Origin: Pseudomonadota bacterium
Lineage (GTDB): Bacteria; Bdellovibrionota; Bdellovibrionia; Bdellovibrionales; JACTMU01
DNA: 64,000 bases
Direction of reading: 5' to 3'
Assembly: GCA_014584465.1 (NCBI GenBank)
Contig: JACTMU010000015.1
Span: forward strand, 1-64,000
A model generated the notes under the pieces. That model searched no databases, was not told the origin of the DNA, and saw only the letters and a program-made list of their open reading frames with translations. Below are positions 9,186 through 17,971 of the stretch, in pieces. Each line of letters opens with the position of its first letter. Positions within the stretch are counted from its first letter, which is position 1. A program made the position numbers and the translations under genes.

Positions 9186-11231
9186 TCAGCTTGCTTTTCG
9201 CTGATAAGTTCCAGGAGTCTTTCGCTTTTGCTTGTTATTGGGCCTTCTCAGTGGCTCAACTGTGTGAGAGCCATCCTGACTCCTTCCACTTACGATATGC
9301 ATCAATGTCCCAACGTTGCTGTTGAGCAAAGAGGCTTGATCGAGAAGAGTCTTTCCACTTCGTGCCCCCTCTTCGGAACTTTCTGAGGTTTCAAGTGAGA
9401 CCTGTTTAAGTTCATCCATTGCAGTGCTGATCTGAGTAAGGCCACTTGCCTGTTCCTTACTGGCGTCGGAGATCTCTTTGATCCTTCCCGCAACTGTAGT
9501 CACTTTGTTCACGATTCCTTGAAAGACCGTTCCACACTCATTGGCCACTTCAGTCCCGCGATCGACCTGTTTTTTACCACCCATGACGGCCCGCTCAACA
9601 TTGATCTTCGTCGTACCTACGATTTCTTCTACTTTAGCCAAACTGTCTTTAATGAGAATACCAATCTCTTTGGCTGACTCTCCACTCATACGAGCTAGAT
9701 TTCCAACCTCTTCCGCAACAACTGAGAAACCTTTACCATGTTCTCCGGCTCGAGCCGCCTCCACGGAGGCGTTAAAGGATAGAAGTTTTGTTTGAAATAC
9801 GATGTCATTGATCACATTGGTCTTGCTCTCGATCTCTGAGATCACATCAACAACTTCTGAGATCTTCTTGTTACTTGCAAGCACCTCTTCCATGATCGAG
9901 TTGCTACTGTCACCAATTGCTTGAATTGCTTGAATCATCTGATGAACGGTCTCTTGACCTCTCATCACCTCTTTTTGGGTATCTTGAACATTTTCTACGG
10001 ATTCCCCGGCGTTTTCTGCGTTCAAGTTTACCATCTGAGTGATTCGATCAACTGTTGCTCCTACTTCTTCAAGAAATGAAACCTGCCGCGTCACAGCCTC
10101 ACCAAGACGATTCGCATTCTCGTTTGTAGCTTTCGCCGTGTCGTTGACTTGTTCTGCTGAATCATTGAGATTTCGAATCACGCCATCAACAGGAATTGTA
10201 ATGTTGCGAATGACGGTCACTAGCGTAAGTCCGATGAAACAAAGTGCTATGATGATGAGTCCCGCAAAGAGTGCAACGGCATTTCGAGATTCACTCATGC
10301 TCGAAGAGACTTGAGTCGCCGCAAACTCGTACTGTGCTGAAATCAACTTATCAACGTCACTGGTGAGTGAATCAAAGTAGCCCCAATACTCCGGTGGCTC
10401 ATAGTCGTAGTCTCCCTCATTGGAGTTTCTCACAACGTCTTGATAGACCTCCTTCACCATGGCCCAATGGGGCAGATTGACAAAGTTCGCTCGACTTTCG
10501 GAAACCTCTTTGAGGAGCTCTAGATCATTCGAGTAGAGTTTGGAAGACATGTCAGAGTAGACATAAATAAGTTTCGCAAATTCGGCTTCATTAAGAAGCT
10601 GATTGTGAGAGAGAATGATCATAAGGCGATCACGAAGTCGACTGCTCGCATTTCTTGCATTTTCAAGTGTGGACCATGTCGAGATAAGAGTCCCACTTTG
10701 CCGATGATTGTTTGCATTTGCGAAATTGGATAAGTCATATTCAAATTTCAAAGATGCATTCACAATGCTGTCAAACCCCTCGATCACCTTTTCTATGTCG
10801 CCGTTGCTATCGACAAGAGATCTAAGTTCCGCAAATCGGTTGTACTCCGCATTGGCCTTTTCAACAATCTCGGAAGTAAAAGAGGCGTTTTTCAAATCTG
10901 CTCGCACCGATTTAAGCAGATCTTCTACCTTACTGCGAGCCTCCATGACGCGACCTTTGTCGGCATGCCCCTTCATAGAGTAGATGCTCCAACTACGCTC
11001 AGACTGAATCGCAAGATTCAGAGCAGAGATCGTCTTTGAATACCCAAAATGCCGCTCCAAGTGCTTTGCAGAATCATATTTCTGCCAGTTTTCCCAAACG
11101 GCCTTCCCCGCAAATCCCATAAAAAAGAGAAAAGGAAGTGCTGCAAGTAAAATCAACTTGGCTCTCAGACCTGCAAAGTAGCGTGTGACCAGTTCTAACA
11201 GATTTTCTTTTAAGTTTCTTACTTTTTTCAT
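9186..11231 (-). CDS. Methyl-accepting chemotaxis protein with NIT-type sensor
   Basis: 681 residues. The N-terminal helix (KLILLAALPFLFFMGFAG) and a second helix near residues 312-335 (AVALFAGLIIIALCFIGLTLV) enclose a helical periplasmic sensor of about 260 residues. LNLAIQSERSWSIYSMKG fits the nitrate/nitrite-sensing NIT domain. A weak HAMP segment is followed by the long signalling hairpin, whose tip SVVAEEVGNLARMSGESAKEI is nearly canonical. It would control CheA activity. The ATG is preceded by AAGGGATGAGAA. No che genes are nearby, so it is an orphan receptor. Confidence 0.9.
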   Translation of the reverse strand: MKKVRNLKENLLELVTRYFAGLRAKLILLAALPFLFFMGFAGKAVWENWQKYDSAKHLERHFGYSKTISALNLAIQSERSWSIYSMKGHADKGRVMEARSKVEDLLKSVRADLKNASFTSEIVEKANAEYNRFAELRSLVDSNGDIEKVIEGFDSIVNASLKFEYDLSNFANANNHRQSGTLISTWSTLENARNASSRLRDRLMIILSHNQLLNEAEFAKLIYVYSDMSSKLYSNDLELLKEVSESRANFVNLPHWAMVKEVYQDVVRNSNEGDYDYEPPEYWGYFDSLTSDVDKLISAQYEFAATQVSSSMSESRNAVALFAGLIIIALCFIGLTLVTVIRNITIPVDGVIRNLNDSAEQVNDTAKATNENANRLGEAVTRQVSFLEEVGATVDRITQMVNLNAENAGESVENVQDTQKEVMRGQETVHQMIQAIQAIGDSSNSIMEEVLASNKKISEVVDVISEIESKTNVINDIVFQTKLLSFNASVEAARAGEHGKGFSVVAEEVGNLARMSGESAKEIGILIKDSLAKVEEIVGTTKINVERAVMGGKKQVDRGTEVANECGTVFQGIVNKVTTVAGRIKEISDASKEQASGLTQISTAMDELKQVSLETSESSEEGARSGKTLLDQASLLNSNVGTLMHIVSGRSQDGSHTVEPLRRPNNKQKRKTPGTYQRKAS

Positions 11232-11638
11232 TTCTCATCCCTTTGTTGCTGATTCTTTATCATGAGCTCCTTTTGATAAAAACAAGAGCTCAGCAAAGAA
11301 GACCTCAAACTTCTCTCACAATCTCATCGGATGATATTTTGTTTTAATTAATCTTTTTTGACCTTCTCTAGGTTCTGAATCGTTCCAACTTCAACGAGTT
11401 ACTAGACCTAAGTCTACAATTTTCTCCTCTCTCTCAAAAAAGTCGGCATTCAAATGTTGCAAAGTGAGATTTGTTGGCGGTACCATGGTTTGAGTACATT
11501 GTGTGACTGTTCGCGGAGACCTTCCTTTAAGCGTGGCAATGATCTGCTCCATGGATCGGTTTTCAGAGCCATCACACAGTACATCAGTTACTAATGGCAC
11601 GTCATATGGCGTGGTCTTGTCTTCAAAGGAGGAAGTCT
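11232..11638. other. Gene-free stretch between divergent chemoreceptor and DUF3365 genes
   Basis: About 400 bases, expected to hold promoters for both divergent genes. An AT-rich stretch (TTTTGTTTTAATTAATCTTTTTT near 11338-11360) could belong to the chemoreceptor promoter. No convincing -35/-10 pair, riboswitch or small gene is apparent. Confidence 0.4.
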
Positions 11639-12346
11639 ATGAAAAGGAAGCTGGTTTTACTCTTGAGTTCAATGGTGATGATTGGATCACAAAGTGCATT
11701 TGCGGATAATGCTGCTACAGCCAAGAAACTTACAAGTCTTTTGGTTGCAGCACGATCGGTAGTTGCAGGTGAAAAGAAACTTATTGATTCTCCAAAGGGA
11801 GCTCTCGACTACGAAAAGTTCTACGACAAAATGGATAAGGCCTACAAAAAAGTGGCTGGCGACAAGTTGACCACGGATGATGGCCCTACGAAGAGCATGG
11901 TTGCGGCCATTAAAGAGGTCGTGGAAAAGGCTTACACTGGCGGTTACGCCACTGCATGGCCCGAAGGGGATTACAAGAACAAATTCCTACCTGCCAGATT
12001 CGCGGGGGAAGTCACCAAAGCCTTTAATGCAAAGGAAAAGAGCATGTTCATGCGGCTTACAACTCGAAAGGACTTCCTAATCAATGAAAAAGACAATAAA
12101 GCTGATGATTGGGAAAACAAGGTCATTGAAGAGCGCTTTGTAAAGGCTGGCGAAAAAAATCCAATTCAGGAAGTTGCCCAACGTGATGGCAAAGCTGCTT
12201 GGCGCTACATCCTTCCTGAGAGCTACAGTGGTGCGTGCATGGCTTGCCACGGTGGACCTGCTGGTCAAAAGAACCACAAACTCAGCGGCATTCCTGGAAA
12301 GGTCAATGAGTTTGGTGGCGCAATCAGTTTTGGAATCTACAACTGA
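11639..12346 (+). CDS. Periplasmic DUF3365 (Tll0287-like) c-type haem protein
   Basis: 235-residue exported protein: the signal peptide LVLLLSSMVMIGSQSAFA ends before DNAAT. One haem-binding motif, CMACH, lies near the C-terminus, followed by GGPAG. The layout fits the DUF3365/Tll0287-like family, often proposed as redox or gas sensors. The ATG at 11639 is chosen because AAGGAGG lies at 11626-11632 with good spacing; the upstream in-frame start would lengthen the signal unnaturally. The gene is followed directly by a strong terminator, so it is monocistronic. Proximity to the chemoreceptor may be functional, but this is not shown. Confidence 0.82.
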   Translation: MKRKLVLLLSSMVMIGSQSAFADNAATAKKLTSLLVAARSVVAGEKKLIDSPKGALDYEKFYDKMDKAYKKVAGDKLTTDDGPTKSMVAAIKEVVEKAYTGGYATAWPEGDYKNKFLPARFAGEVTKAFNAKEKSMFMRLTTRKDFLINEKDNKADDWENKVIEERFVKAGEKNPIQEVAQRDGKAAWRYILPESYSGACMACHGGPAGQKNHKLSGIPGKVNEFGGAISFGIYN

Positions 12347-12372
12347 TCCACTTTCAATGAGGATACTCAAAA

Positions 12373-12399
12373 GGGCTCAAATGTTGAGCCCTTTTTTTT
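12373..12399 (+). terminator. Rho-independent terminator after DUF3365 gene
   Basis: GGGCTCAA pairs with TTGAGCCC across a three-base ATG loop and is followed by eight T residues. Confidence 0.95.
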
Positions 12400-12430
12400 G
12401 CCATAAACTTTGATCAAACCGAAATCTTAG

Positions 12431-12477
12431 AACCCAGATCTGAAATTAGAACCCGACCCGAAATTAGAAATGGGCTA
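12431..12477 (-). repeat. Tandem copy of AACCCGGATCTGAAATTAG repeat family
   Basis: AACCCAGATCTGAAATTAG is followed at once by a second partial unit ending AAATTAGAAATGGGCTA. The family recurs at 32341-32476 and as a fragment at 17706-17724. The final CTA is, on the minus strand, the TAG stop of the beta-barrel gene. Confidence 0.65.
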
Positions 12478-13083
12478 AAAATTCATCTCTCCCTTGAGCA
12501 TATAATCATCCACGAGAGTTCCTGCACTCTTGTTGTCCAACACAATCAGTCTCATATTTTCAAATCCCACAGAATAGACCTCCGTCAATCTCACTGTAAC
12601 CCCAACGGCAACAGTGGGTGTCACCAACAGCCCCATCTTCGATTTTACAGACTGCGAAGTGATCTCGCCATTGGCAATGCCCAAGCCCGGTGAGATGTAG
12701 AAATCAAAATCATTTTGTTGAAAGTGAGCACGAAAAAATCCTCCAAGCGTCAAGAGGCTCATTCCGTAGTCCTGACCTCCTATTTGATCTGTCGTATTGT
12801 AGAGGCGAACAGATCCGCCGTAACCCAGACCCTTTCGGCTCCTCAGCTCGTAATCCGCACCAAGTGCGATGAATCCCGAAGCGGGAGATCCCCAAACCGC
12901 ACGACCCTCACTTTCTGTAACGAAGGCTTCACCCACCGGAAATCCCACAAGCACACTCAAATTTCTTGATGCCGGTTGAAGATCAATTTGAACCTCTTGA
13001 CTGTCCGCCTTTGCCTTAAGCAAAAAACCACCGACTCCGACGATCGCCAACAAACTCCAAAACATTCTTCTCTTTTTCACCAT
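12475..13083 (-). CDS. Predicted outer-membrane beta-barrel protein
   Basis: 202 residues with a signal peptide (FWSLLAIVGVGGFLLKAKA, then DSQEV). The mature part alternates polar and hydrophobic residues with Gly/Tyr-rich strands (LGYGGSVRLYNT, YGMSLLTLGGFFRA, FDFYISPGLGI) and ends in phenylalanine (MNF), the usual C-terminal signature of BAM substrates. GTG codons at 13080 and 13086 are alternative starts; AAGGAG spacing slightly favours 13080. It lies downstream of the ROK kinase gene on the same strand, so it may be the last gene of the sugar operon. A transport role is not shown. Confidence 0.65.
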   Translation of the reverse strand: MVKKRRMFWSLLAIVGVGGFLLKAKADSQEVQIDLQPASRNLSVLVGFPVGEAFVTESEGRAVWGSPASGFIALGADYELRSRKGLGYGGSVRLYNTTDQIGGQDYGMSLLTLGGFFRAHFQQNDFDFYISPGLGIANGEITSQSVKSKMGLLVTPTVAVGVTVRLTEVYSVGFENMRLIVLDNKSAGTLVDDYMLKGEMNF

Positions 13084-13109
13084 CACTCCTTTCAGATCGG
13101 CAAACGATC

Positions 13110-14066
13110 CTACACTAAATGGAGCAGCGCTGCCCCTCGAGCCCCTGCCGAGTCCCCCAATGTATGCTGGTAAAGGACTGGCTGAATATTTTTGAGAAAG
13201 AGCTGTTCACGAATCATCTCTTCCATACCAATGTAGATGTCACCCTGATTGCTCATCCCACCACCAAAAACGAAATAGTCGGGATCAAAAGCGTTGATCA
13301 GATTTGCAATGAATTTCGCAAGGAACCTCTTGTAGTGATGGACCACGGCCATCGCCACCGGATCCTGTTTCTTGGCAAGTGCAAAGACCTCTTGAGAGGT
13401 TAGCGGAGTCTTAATTTGGGAGTAAGAGCGCGTCGCCATCATGGCCTCAAGCGCAGGACCTGAAAGATACTGCTCAGCACAACCCTCCCGCTTGCAGTAG
13501 CAAGGGTGCCCACCAGCAACAAGTTCCATGTGGCCTACTTCCCCAGCACCGCCATGGCATCCTTGCCAAAGTCTTCCTCGTACCACAATCCCACCACCGA
13601 CTCCAGTACCAAGAATGATGCCCATCGAGCAGTGTTCAGTGACTGGCTTAGAACTCCGCTTTGCATAGACAAGACCAACACCAGACAAAGCCTCCGCAAG
13701 TGCAAAACAATTGGCATCATTTTCCATCAACACTGGGCCAGTAAATCCGATCTGGTCCACGAGATCTTTCCCCAGATTTTTTCCCTTAAGAATCGACGTA
13801 TTGCCTTCAATCATGATGGAGGTCTGAGGATCGACGGAGCCAGGTAAGCCAATCCCGATTCCATGAATGCGATCCAACGAGGAGTTCACCTTAGCTGAAA
13901 TTTCACGAATGAGCTTTTCTAGGGTCTCCAAAATATGCGGGTAGCCCTTAGTGCGATCCGTTGGAGATCTCAATGATCCTAGAGTTGTAAGTTCAAATCC
14001 TGACTCTCGACGAAAAAGAGTCACTTCGATCTTCGTTCCACCAATGTCGATCCCAAGCAGATTCAT
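13110..14066 (-). CDS. ROK-family sugar kinase
   Basis: 318 residues. The N-terminal phosphate loop is DIGGTKIEVTLF; MENDANCFALAEA and GIILGTGVGGGIV are ROK core motifs. The zinc motif HPCYCKREGCAEQYLSG matches the ROK CxCGxxGCxE pattern, and EVGHM supplies the conserved His. There is no N-terminal helix-turn-helix, so this is the kinase form (glucokinase, N-acetylglucosamine kinase or fructokinase like) rather than a repressor. It lies 22 bases after the sugar permease gene and would phosphorylate the imported sugar. Confidence 0.88.
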   Translation of the reverse strand: MNLLGIDIGGTKIEVTLFRRESGFELTTLGSLRSPTDRTKGYPHILETLEKLIREISAKVNSSLDRIHGIGIGLPGSVDPQTSIMIEGNTSILKGKNLGKDLVDQIGFTGPVLMENDANCFALAEALSGVGLVYAKRSSKPVTEHCSMGIILGTGVGGGIVVRGRLWQGCHGGAGEVGHMELVAGGHPCYCKREGCAEQYLSGPALEAMMATRSYSQIKTPLTSQEVFALAKKQDPVAMAVVHHYKRFLAKFIANLINAFDPDYFVFGGGMSNQGDIYIGMEEMIREQLFLKNIQPVLYQHTLGDSAGARGAALLHLV

Positions 14067-14088
14067 CGTCTTTCCCCTTTGGGCTTGA

Positions 14089-15171
14089 CTAGAGCGTTTG
14101 ACGTTGTCCTTTATCCAAGCCTACCGCTGCAATGATGATCACCCCCTTAAGCACCATCTGATAAAAGCTTGGAACACCCATCAAATCCATGCCATTGTTG
14201 AGAGTTGCAATCAAGAGAGCACCCACAAAACTTCCTGTGATAGTTCCTACACCACCTTTAAGGCTCGTTCCACCAATGACGACCGCCGCAATGGCGTCCA
14301 ACTCAAAAAGCTGTCCTGCGTTAGGATCAGCCCCATTCAGACGAGCGGTCAGTAGAAGGCCTGAGAGTCCTGCCAGAAGGCCCGTCAGCGCATAGACCCA
14401 CCAACGCACCTTGCGTACCGCAACACCAGCCCAAAAGGAGGCTCGATCATTACTTCCTATCGCGTAGACCGATCGCCCAAAAGGAGTGTACTTAAGCAAA
14501 AACCCGATGGTGGCCAAACTCACTATCAAGAAGATCGCCAAAAGCGGGAACCCTCGATAGGACAAAAATGCCACACTCAAAAAGATCATCGTCAAGAAGG
14601 GAAATAGGGATTCACTCCAATTTCGTCGATAAGTCCACCCAAGAAGAGAAAAGAGCAGAATGAGCAGCGCCAAAGTAACCCCAAAGGAGAGATAACCACC
14701 CGAGAGGTAGACCAAAGAGTCTCCCATAGGTGAAATGCTTCCTCCCTGTGAGAGGATCATTGCAAGACCGCGATTGATCACCATCATTCCTAGCGTGATC
14801 ACAAATGGGGCAATTCCTAAAAGTGCGACCAACCCACCCGTCACAAATCCCAGAAGACCACCACACCCCAATGTCACCAAGATAGTACCCGCGGCCCCTA
14901 TGGCACCCATCTGGGCCCATCCCCAATGAACCTGACTGATTCCTGCAACGATGCCTGCCAACGCCACCGTGCTCCCTACTGAAAGATCAATCCCTCCTGT
15001 GAGAATGACCATGGTCATTCCTGACGCCAAGATTCCATTGATGGTGGTCTGTTTCACAAGATTGGTAAGGTTTCGAGAAGATGCAAACTGCCCATCGGTC
15101 AAAACAGTCATGATCAGTGCCAGAAGAAAAAAACCAATCCACGCTCCGTTTCTCTTCAGAAATGATTTCAC
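14089..15171 (-). CDS. xylH: Sugar ABC transporter permease (XylH/RbsC family)
   Basis: 360 residues, about ten hydrophobic helices. Family motifs include GGIDLSVGS, PFVITLGMM and DAIAAVVIGGTSLKGGVGTI. Its length fits XylH, longer than RbsC. The GTG at 15171 is preceded by AGAGGAG; the TTG at 15207 would overlap the ATPase gene by 14 bases and is the alternative. It works with the ATPase and binding protein encoded upstream. The sugar is probably a pentose or aldose, judged from the XylF-like binding protein. Confidence 0.87.
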   Translation of the reverse strand: MKSFLKRNGAWIGFFLLALIMTVLTDGQFASSRNLTNLVKQTTINGILASGMTMVILTGGIDLSVGSTVALAGIVAGISQVHWGWAQMGAIGAAGTILVTLGCGGLLGFVTGGLVALLGIAPFVITLGMMVINRGLAMILSQGGSISPMGDSLVYLSGGYLSFGVTLALLILLFSLLGWTYRRNWSESLFPFLTMIFLSVAFLSYRGFPLLAIFLIVSLATIGFLLKYTPFGRSVYAIGSNDRASFWAGVAVRKVRWWVYALTGLLAGLSGLLLTARLNGADPNAGQLFELDAIAAVVIGGTSLKGGVGTITGSFVGALLIATLNNGMDLMGVPSFYQMVLKGVIIIAAVGLDKGQRQTL

Positions 15172-15193
15172 CTTGATCGACTCCTCTCTCCTC

Positions 15194-16711
15194 TTATCCG
15201 ACTGCAAATTTCATAATCTGAGTCTCTGAAAATTCTTCTCGGGGGACCTCACCCTTTTGATGTCCATCTGCAAGAACAACGATTCGGTCACACAGAGCCA
15301 GAAGCTCCGGCAAATCCGAACTGATCATCACAATCCCCATCCCCTTTTTGGTCAACTCAAAGAGAATCTCATAGATCTCATACTTTGCTCCCACGTCCAC
15401 ACCACGTGTGGGCTCATCCAAAATAAGGACTTTGGGATCAGTTTGAAGTGCCCTTCCAATGATCACCTTTTGCTGATTTCCTCCACTGAGATTCTGTATC
15501 TCCTGCTCGGGACCTGTACATTTCGTGCTCAACAGATTCAACGTTTCATTGGCCAACCTCTCCTCATCTGTAAGGTTCAATATGGAGAAAACGGGACGCT
15601 GAGACAATCTTGCTAAAGACACATTCTCTTCAAGACTCCTCTCAGCCAAATTGCTCTCACCTTTTCGATCTTCAGAAAGGTAAATAAGACGATTTCTCAA
15701 ACCACCTCGAGGATTGGTGATCACCACCGCACGTTCGTCGATCTCCACAGACCCAGAAACCACAAACGAGGGATCGCCTAGAAGTGCCTTCATTGATTCA
15801 GTTCGCCCAGACCCAAGAAGTCCCGCAAAACCCACGATCTCCCCTTCGCAAACAGAGAAGTTCAGTGGGCCAAAAATCCTGCGCCCAACTCCATCAGTTC
15901 CACTGAACTCCTTGACTCGAATGAGAGTCTTTCCCAATTTTTTTGGGGGCACCTCCGGAAAGAGACGATCAAGATTCCGTCCGACCATGTGACGGATCAA
16001 GTCCTCTCTGGTGATCTCCTTGCTCATGGCCGAATGCACTGTCTTTCCATCACGAAGAATGTAAATGCGGTCACTCAATTCAAAGATCTCCTCCATCTTG
16101 TGACTGATGTAGATCAACCCTTTACCTTGAACCTTGAGCTCCCGAAGGAGATTAAAGAGCCTCTCGACTTCAGAGGGCGTCAACGCCGAAGTCGGCTCAT
16201 CCAGAATCAGCACCTCACTCTTTCGACTGAGCGCCTTGGCAATCTCAACAAGTTGTTGAATGCCCACACTCAAGTTCCCCATAATCTCTTGCGGAGCACA
16301 TTTAACACCCACAACATCAAGCCATTTCTGCGCCTTCTGATTCATCTCATTCCATTGCACTTTTCCCCACCAAGTGCGTGGCCAATGACCTACAAAGAGG
16401 TTCTCGGCCACACTCAGGTGGTTGAACTGCGAGAGTTCTTGGTGAATGATGGCGATTCCTCTCTGCTCGGCATCAGGCGGTGATTCAAACTCAACTCTCG
16501 CCCCTTTCCAAAAGATCTCCCCCTCAAAATCCCCAGCAGGATAAACCCCGCTTAGAACTTTCATCAGAGTCGACTTGCCAGCACCATTTTCCCCCACCAA
16601 GGCGACAATCTCTCCGCCATGAAGTGCCAACGAAACCTCCGAGAGGGCTAAAACTCCCGGAAATTTTTTTGTAATTTGCTCCAGTCGAATGAGCTCACTA
16701 CTGCTTTTCAG
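15194..16711 (-). CDS. xylG: Sugar ABC transporter duplicated ATPase (XylG/RbsA family)
   Basis: About 505 residues with two nucleotide-binding domains. The first has GENGAGKST, LSVGIQQLVEIAKAL and LILDEPTSAL. The second has the degenerate P-loop GLLGSGRTE, LSGGNQQKVIIGRAL and LILDEPTRGVDVG, as usual in this family. The start is uncertain: no ATG, GTG or TTG occurs near the expected N-terminus. The nearest ordinary codons (TTG 16798, ATG 16864) lie far inside the binding-protein gene. CTG at 16711 or ATT at 16714, just after AGAGGCGG, gives a family-normal N-terminus overlapping the upstream gene by 14 bases. Confidence 0.87.
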   Translation of the reverse strand: MKSSSELIRLEQITKKFPGVLALSEVSLALHGGEIVALVGENGAGKSTLMKVLSGVYPAGDFEGEIFWKGARVEFESPPDAEQRGIAIIHQELSQFNHLSVAENLFVGHWPRTWWGKVQWNEMNQKAQKWLDVVGVKCAPQEIMGNLSVGIQQLVEIAKALSRKSEVLILDEPTSALTPSEVERLFNLLRELKVQGKGLIYISHKMEEIFELSDRIYILRDGKTVHSAMSKEITREDLIRHMVGRNLDRLFPEVPPKKLGKTLIRVKEFSGTDGVGRRIFGPLNFSVCEGEIVGFAGLLGSGRTESMKALLGDPSFVVSGSVEIDERAVVITNPRGGLRNRLIYLSEDRKGESNLAERSLEENVSLARLSQRPVFSILNLTDEERLANETLNLLSTKCTGPEQEIQNLSGGNQQKVIIGRALQTDPKVLILDEPTRGVDVGAKYEIYEILFELTKKGMGIVMISSDLPELLALCDRIVVLADGHQKGEVPREEFSETQIMKFAVG

Positions 16712-17693
16712 AATAGACCGCCTCTTTGGAATGAAATCCAGTACTAAAGATCTTCTCCTCCAGATTCTCCTTAGTGATTGAATAGACCGGAGTTGCAATG
16801 GATGGGATCTTATAATTCCCACTTGCAACAGTTTGATCTCCCAATTCTTTCTTGCCGGTGGCAAGTGAATAGGCGATTCTCGCGGAAGTTTGGGCCAATG
16901 GCTTAATGTCCTTTAGAATCTCCAACTGCTGCCTTCCTTTAACGAGATCCTTGATCGAAGCCAAATCGGCATCAGCCCCTGCCACGAAGACCTTTCCTGT
17001 GAGTCCTTGCTCATGCAAAGCTTGAACTGCACCGTGTGCCATTCCTGAATTGTTTGCCAAGACGGCATCTATCTTATTCTTGTACTGAGTTAATGCATTT
17101 TCAACGGTCGCCATTGCAAGCGATGAACTCCAAGAGTCGTGATTCCTCTGTACAACGACCTTAATCTCAGGATACTTCCCAAGAACCGACATAACTCCAC
17201 GAGTGATCTCATTTGCAACTGAGTGACCCGCCTGCCCCATAAGGATCACGTAGTTCCCTTTTCCATGAGTCGCTTGGACCGCAGCTTCAGCCTGAAGGAC
17301 TCCCACCTTGAAAGAATCCTGCGTGACGTAAAAGTCCACAGGGGCCTCTTCAATCAAACGGTCATAAGCAACCACGGGAATCTTGTCCATGTGAGCCATC
17401 TTCACCAAATTGGCGGCGGCCTTTGAGTTTACAGGTTGAATCACAAGCGCACTGACTCCCTGAGCGATCAAATTTTCAACTTTAGCTGTCTGTGTCTGAG
17501 CGTTGTTCTCAGCAGAGACCATTACGGGAATAAATCCAAGCCTCTCCGCCTCCTCTTTAAAGAAGGCCTGATCCTTCTGGTAGCGCTCTTCTTGAAGTGT
17601 CGAAAGCACAAAACCAATCTTAACCTCCTTTGAATATGCATCAAAAATCACAAAGATAGAAAACGCAGCAACGAAAAGATTTCTCAACACCAT
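16698..17693 (-). CDS. xylF: Periplasmic sugar-binding protein (XylF-like)
   Basis: 331-residue periplasmic-binding protein with a signal peptide (FVAAFSIFVIFDAYS, then KEVKIG). The fold signature includes KIGFVLSTLQEERYQKD, IPVVAYDRLI and VDFYVTQDSFKVG; the AYDR segment is characteristic of XylF among sugar-binding proteins. It delivers sugar to the XylG/XylH channel. AGAAGGAGGACACT gives a strong ribosome-binding site before the ATG. It is first in the operon xylF-xylG-xylH-ROK kinase. A copy of the AACCCAGATCTG repeat lies in the leader at 17706-17724. Confidence 0.87.
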   Translation of the reverse strand: MVLRNLFVAAFSIFVIFDAYSKEVKIGFVLSTLQEERYQKDQAFFKEEAERLGFIPVMVSAENNAQTQTAKVENLIAQGVSALVIQPVNSKAAANLVKMAHMDKIPVVAYDRLIEEAPVDFYVTQDSFKVGVLQAEAAVQATHGKGNYVILMGQAGHSVANEITRGVMSVLGKYPEIKVVVQRNHDSWSSSLAMATVENALTQYKNKIDAVLANNSGMAHGAVQALHEQGLTGKVFVAGADADLASIKDLVKGRQQLEILKDIKPLAQTSARIAYSLATGKKELGDQTVASGNYKIPSIATPVYSITKENLEEKIFSTGFHSKEAVYSEKQ

Positions 17694-17705
17694 AGTGTCC
17701 TCCTT

Positions 17706-17724
17706 CTAATATCAGATCTGGGTT
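17706..17724 (-). repeat. AACCCAGATCTGATATTAG fragment in xylF leader
   Basis: On the minus strand the 19 bases differ at one position from the unit at 12431-12449. It lies just upstream of the xylF ribosome-binding site and could be a repeat remnant or an operator. Confidence 0.45.
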
Positions 17725-17971
17725 TCAAGACCCCATAACTTCTATTCGTGCCAACACCTTGGGTCAAGAGTCCATTATGCCTGAGATTGCTGTGTCGCGT
17801 TGTTATTCAAAACTTCAATACCTGTTGGAATTTAGGGACACCCTCCTGAACCCTCTAAAATCAAACTAAAGTGAAGGCCTCTTTGAACCGAAGAGTTCTC
17901 GAGAACGTGTTGCATGCTCAAACTCAGATCTGGATTGTTCGACGTTTGCATTCACCACTTGCGAGGAGCTT

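Noticed and set aside
11391-11600. Small minus-strand open frame between chemoreceptor and DUF3365 genes
   Set aside because: No ribosome-binding site or recognisable protein character; it lies in the expected promoter region.
17740-17770. Sigma-54-like TTGGCACG site ahead of xylF
   Set aside because: The GG element is present but no GC appears at the required spacing, and no sigma-54 activator gene is nearby.
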